In this document: in pieces, positions 20,301 to 23,236 of the stretch | How positions within the stretch are numbered: position 1 is the stretch's first letter | Layout of the letters: every line of letters begins with the position of its first letter | From: Isoetes engelmannii | Lineage: Eukaryota; Streptophyta; Lycopodiopsida; Isoetales; Isoetaceae | Direction of reading: 5' to 3' | Assembly: GCA_011763485.2 (NCBI GenBank) | Contig: JAANSK020250273.1 | Location: forward strand, 1-23,236 | DNA: 23,236 nt | Program-made: the position numbers and the translations under genes | Notes under the pieces: model-generated | Told to the model about the DNA's origin: nothing | Databases searched by the model: none | What the model saw: only the letters and a program-made list of their open reading frames with translations

Positions 20301-20600
20301 CCTATTATACATGGTTCTTGAACAATTTGAACAACCTTCAATCATGCCATTATGGGATTTTAATAGACCATTCTTAGTTTTAATAAGCTGGTAAAAATCG
20401 CTATCGTATTCAAGACTTGTATTAAAATCATGTCATAAACTATAAGTAGTTTTTGCAAACCATCATTCATTTATAACTAGCATTAATACTCGTGTTGTAA
20501 GCCACTATTAGTTTTGATGAACCACTATAGCATATGGTTTTCTTCTACCAAATAAATTATTGTATAAAAAACCACATCTACAATGGTTTTCAGATGATTT
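17351..20600. other. AT-rich intergenic region, no gene supported
   Basis: About 3.2 kb of AT-rich sequence with no convincing ORF; many in-frame stops in all frames from about 18270 on. It probably holds decayed transposon sequence. A small inverted repeat, GAACTTGAA and TTCAAGTTC with a 7-base spacer, lies at 19756-19780. In 20330-20590 phrases such as CCATT/CTTAGTTTTAAT and CCACTATTAGTTTTGATG recur in diverged form and may be an old tandem array. Confidence 0.5.
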
Positions 20601-20913
20601 TGTATTGTTTTTATATGGCAGTTCATTTTTGGAGGCCTTGTGTCACGGATCAGTGGTGCCGCCACTATAATGCCAAGGAGGCCACAAAGACGAGGGCAAT
20701 GGACTGAGGAACAGATGGCGGACATACTTGATGAGATTAATGAGTATGGAATATCTATTAAAGAGGCATCTACGAGGTCTGGCATCCCTGAGTCCACCAT
20801 AAGGGATTGGTTGTATGGTAGGATAACACACAAGCAGTCAGGCAATCCTCATATTCTAACCACCCTTCAAGGAAAGGAATTAGTGGCCTGGGCACTAACT
20901 AGGGTAGAGCAGG

Positions 20914-20953
20914 GCATGGGGGTCACACTATCAGCATGGGGGTCACACTATCA
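20914..20953 (+). repeat. 20-bp tandem duplication in the transposase relic
   Basis: GCATGGGGGTCACACTATCA is present twice, perfectly, at 20914 and 20934. The extra 20 bases shift the reading frame between the HTH part and the AVKDRVAEM segment. Confidence 0.95.
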
Positions 20954-21383
20954 GCTGTCAAAGATAGGGTTGCTGAAATGACGCGGGGAAGGGGGTAATT
21001 GTAACTTATCTGGGGTTCCTGGTAGCAAATGGTGGAAACTCTTCAAACAGAGGCATCCTGAAGTCTCTTTATGACCAATTCAAGTTTCCCCCCATTTAGG
21101 ATATGGAATGCTGATGAGTCTGGCATCCAGGCTGGGAAGGTAAAGGGAATGAAGATCATAGGCAGGAAGGAGAAAGTAGGATCAGTGAGGTTTTCATGAA
21201 TAGCAGGGAGTGAGTAACAATATTAGTGTGTGTTAATACAGAAGGGTTTAGGATACCCAACATGGATGACTACAGAATTGTTCAAGTCCTGATTTTATCA
21301 CATTTCGCTTCAAGGGTCCCAGATGGAGTATCTCTAATAGAGCCACATCTGGTAATATTAGATGGACACGGCAGCCATGTTGA

Positions 21384-21530
21384 GCTAGAAGTTAATATGG
21401 AAGATAAGGAGAAGGGCATAGCTAGAAGTTAAACTGGAAGCTAAAGAGAAGGGCATAGCTAGAAGTTAAACTGGAAGCTAAGGAGAAGGGCATAGCTAGA
21501 AGTTAAACTGGAAGCTAAGGAGAAGGGCAT
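21384..21530 (+). repeat. Four 37-bp tandem units inside the DDE domain
   Basis: Units start at 21384, 21421, 21458 and 21495 with GCTAGAAGTTAA and end GAGAAGGGCAT. The first is most diverged (AATATGGAAGATAAG); the third and fourth are identical; the second differs from them by one base. Three extra copies add 111 bases, a multiple of three, so the frame is the same before (GHGSHVE) and after (LPAHTSHW), but a TAA at 21430-21432 lies inside the array. Confidence 0.95.
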
Positions 21531-22479
21531 CCACTTTGCCTTGTTGCCAGCACACACATCCCATTGGTTGCAACCTTTAGATGTAGCATGCTTTGCTCCA
21601 TTTAAAGCCTCCTTTAAGAGGTTGAGGAATTCAACATGGATGATATGCAACAATTGTGAAAGGCACATCTGGTCATGCCAGATGTTGATGCACATCTTGT
21701 TGTCCAGCAGCCCACTGATGGCCACATAAGTGCACCTGATGATGAAGAGGTTGCAGCCAATGTTGTGAATGCATCCCTATCTGGAGGTCCAGAAGAGGGT
21801 AATCTACAGGACCATGACGACCAACCAGGTGAACATGTCCATGCATCAGGGCCATGTGGGGTGCCATGTCCGTCCAGTACACAATCCAAGCAGGCCTACT
21901 ACAACCCGAGGGCATAAGGGCCACTCAGCCATGTGTGCAGCTATCCCAGTCCATTAGGGCAAGGAAGAGAAGTTTTGCACCAAATCTAGGAGGCAGGGTG
22001 CACATCTCTAGTGATGGCTTCTGTCAGGCTCTGGCGCTGAGTGAGCTAGGAGGCTGGAGGCCAAAAAGTTAAGGAATGAGCAGGTTGCATACAGGAAAGC
22101 CGAGACTGCTAGAAGGAAAGAGGAAAGGGCAGAGGCTGCAATAAGAGCCCAAAAGAATAGAGAGGATAGGGAGAACAAGAAAAAAGCAGATGCTGCCTTT
22201 GAGGCAAGTAAAGCCAGGCTAAGGGCTTTCATGTACCCCAGAGGTGTGTCCAGGGTTGCATCGTCGATCTTCAGCTATCAGAGGATTCAGTGAGGAGGTT
22301 AGGAGCAAGAGGTTGGAGGTCAGATTCAGGATGAGAATGAGGGAAGGGATGGGCCCAATCGGTATCCCAACTGCTCAAATTAATAGGGTAGACCATGAAC
22401 ATATGATGGTTGTGCATTGACAACCCCAAACGTGAGTGATAATGTGGTTGCACCAGATATTGATGAAGATGTGGAGGTC

Positions 22480-23027
22480 ATGTGTAGCTTGGAGGATACT
22501 CATATCTGCTTGGATGATGACATTCAGGATGTTAGCATAAAAGGCTTCCTTCCTCTAGTCAGACCCGTGGCAAACCCCATCAGCACAGTCAGGTCACCCA
22601 TGAAGACATGGGACCGTGCCAACAAGGTGAGGGAGACGCAGATGCATGCTGATATTGCCCATGGACAGTTCATAAGGTTGGATACACAAGAATGCATGAA
22701 TTATGCTACAGGAAAAACTGGGCCCACCCATGATCATGATCAGGCCATAGACAAGGTCAGAATAATTCGAGAAATGGTTGAGATAGGAGTAGAAAAGGAT
22801 ATAATTTCCAGGGCCAAGGGAATGGATGTGGACTTTGCAAAGACCTGGAGGGCAGACATGGCTCGTTGCACGCAGCCAACACCTAGGTTTGAGGAGGGGA
22901 TGATGTTTACTTCTATGGTATGTCTAGTATTCAGTCCTTTGTTCAGTGTTGTGGTGTAGTGTGGACTTACTGACTTTGGCATTGTTTGCAGGCATCTGAA
23001 GATAGTGATGATACCATAGACAACTGA
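22480..23027 (+). CDS. Unrecognised protein, two exons, next to the pogo relic
   Basis: The frame is open from 22399 and the first ATG is at 22480 (MCSLEDTHICLDDDIQDV). Exon 1 ends at 22917 after MMFTSM; a GTATGT donor follows and TTGTTTGCAG ends the 74-base intron at 22991. Exon 2 (22992-23027) adds ASEDSDDTIDN and TGA. This gives 157 residues: an acidic N-terminus, a charged central region (TWDRANKVRETQMHADIAHG) with an Ile/Val/Glu-rich helix (RIIREMVEIGVEKD) and an acidic end. Without splicing the frame stops at 22959. I recognise no family. It follows the transposase relic by about 190 bases on the same strand and, unlike it, has no stops. It may be a second transposon ORF, a host gene, or a remnant of another element. 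Start codon and splicing are inferred. Confidence 0.45.
22918..22991 (+). other. Predicted 74-base phase-0 intron
   Basis: Donor ATG/GTATGT at 22917-22923 and acceptor TTGTTTGCAG/GC ending at 22991. The length is near the lower end of plant introns. The coding frame is phase 0 on both sides and the spliced product ends soon after with acidic residues. A T-rich stretch precedes the acceptor, as plant introns need. Confidence 0.45.
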
Positions 23028-23111
23028 CCACACCATTGACTGCATAACCTACATATAAATTAGACTACTCATGAATGGCAAACAGATTAATGCCATTGAC
23101 TAGCTAGGACA

Positions 23112-23236
23112 TGTCACGAACCTAACCGGAAAACACGGAACCAAGATACTCGGAAACAGTAATACAGAGGGGAACGCCAAGATCTGGCAAGAATATATTA
23201 TACAGTGATCAAGAATACAATGGCCCGAAGGCGCTC
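23112..23236 (+). mobile_element. Possible LTR start, cut by the window edge
   Basis: TGTCACGAACC at 23112 has the TG start and TGTCACG sequence common at the 5' end of plant LTR retrotransposons, and the following stretch changes in composition from the AT-rich flank. No 3' end, primer-binding site or repeat partner is in the window, so this is a weak call. Confidence 0.25.

Larger units (their letters stand above)
20670..22293 (+). pseudogene. Pogo/CENP-B-like DDE transposase (decayed)
   Basis: The start at ATG 20670 gives MPRRPQRRGQWTEEQMADIL with GIPESTIRDWLYG, an HTH_psq/CENP-B N-terminal pattern, followed by LTTLQGKELVAWALTR. After a 20-bp duplication shifts the frame, AVKDRVAEMTRG and GVPGSKWWKLFKQRHPE follow in another frame. 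The DDE_1 fold is recognisable in three pieces: WNADESG (first Asp, codon 21113), VILDGHGSH (second Asp, near 21356) and LPAHTSHWLQPLD (third Asp, about 21544-21582) with FAPFKASFKRLR. The stretch between the first two is shortened and frameshifted (WMTTELFKS in one frame, HFASRVPDGVS in another). A 37-bp tandem array breaks the part after the second Asp. The C-terminus (22066-22293) is a charged, Ala/Lys/Glu-rich helix, EQVAYRKAETARRKEERAEA, as in pogo relatives. It is non-functional as it stands. Terminal inverted repeats were not located. Confidence 0.8.

Noticed and set aside
18270-20500. Search for MITEs with long terminal inverted repeats in the AT-rich region
   Set aside because: Only a 9-bp inverted repeat at 19756-19780 was found, too short to call an element.
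20640-20660. TGTCACGGATCAG as an LTR start matching 23112
   Set aside because: Only about seven bases are shared and the transposase frame starts right after it, with no LTR-like body.

Overview
The window reads as nuclear DNA of a seed plant, most likely an angiosperm with a repeat-rich genome. The evidence is one intact, intronless plant-type AHL (AT-hook motif nuclear-localized) gene on the minus strand, a plant L1-type LINE whose ORF1 carries a DUF4283-like region and a CCHC knuckle, a plant-type zf-RVT domain, and long AT-rich intergenic stretches. I cannot name the species from the sequence.

Layout. Positions 2-407 hold a broken, frameshifted fragment of an unrecognised protein that runs in from the left edge. 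Positions 626-6976 are a decayed LINE. It has three 48-bp tandem units upstream, then ORF1 (873-2677, broken), then ORF2 (2677-6224: APE-type endonuclease, reverse transcriptase, zf-RVT zinc finger), and then an extra unrecognised ORF (6341-6733) before an A-rich tail. ORF1 and ORF2 meet in a TGATG stop/start overlap. The reverse transcriptase active site reads YAND rather than YADD, and both ORFs carry stops and frameshifts, so the copy is dead. Positions 7609-9664 hold two repeat families in the order A-C-spacer-C-A, all in direct orientation; family C carries a tRNA-like T-arm/B-box and may be a SINE relic. Positions 9665-13070 are mostly unannotated sequence with short tandem duplications. 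The only intact host gene, AHL, lies at 13071-13895 on the minus strand with a TATA-like motif near 14290. Positions 14294-20600 have no gene I can support but contain short tandem duplications and a perfect 15-bp inverted repeat at 15717-15750.

At the right end (20670-22293) lies a decayed pogo/CENP-B-like DNA transposase with an HTH_psq-like N-terminus, DDE_1 motifs and a charged helical C-terminus. It has been broken by tandem duplications, including four 37-bp units inside the DDE domain. It is followed on the same strand by a clean reading frame with a plausible 74-bp GT-AG intron (22480-23027). Its product is unrecognised and may be a second transposon-encoded protein or a host gene. 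The last 125 bases may be the start of an LTR.

The elements do not form a pathway: the window is one regulatory gene set among transposon relics. The points most worth following up are the intact ORF next to the pogo relic, the TGATG coupling and third ORF of the LINE, the A-C-C-A repeat cluster, and the unusual number of 15-48 bp tandem duplications.
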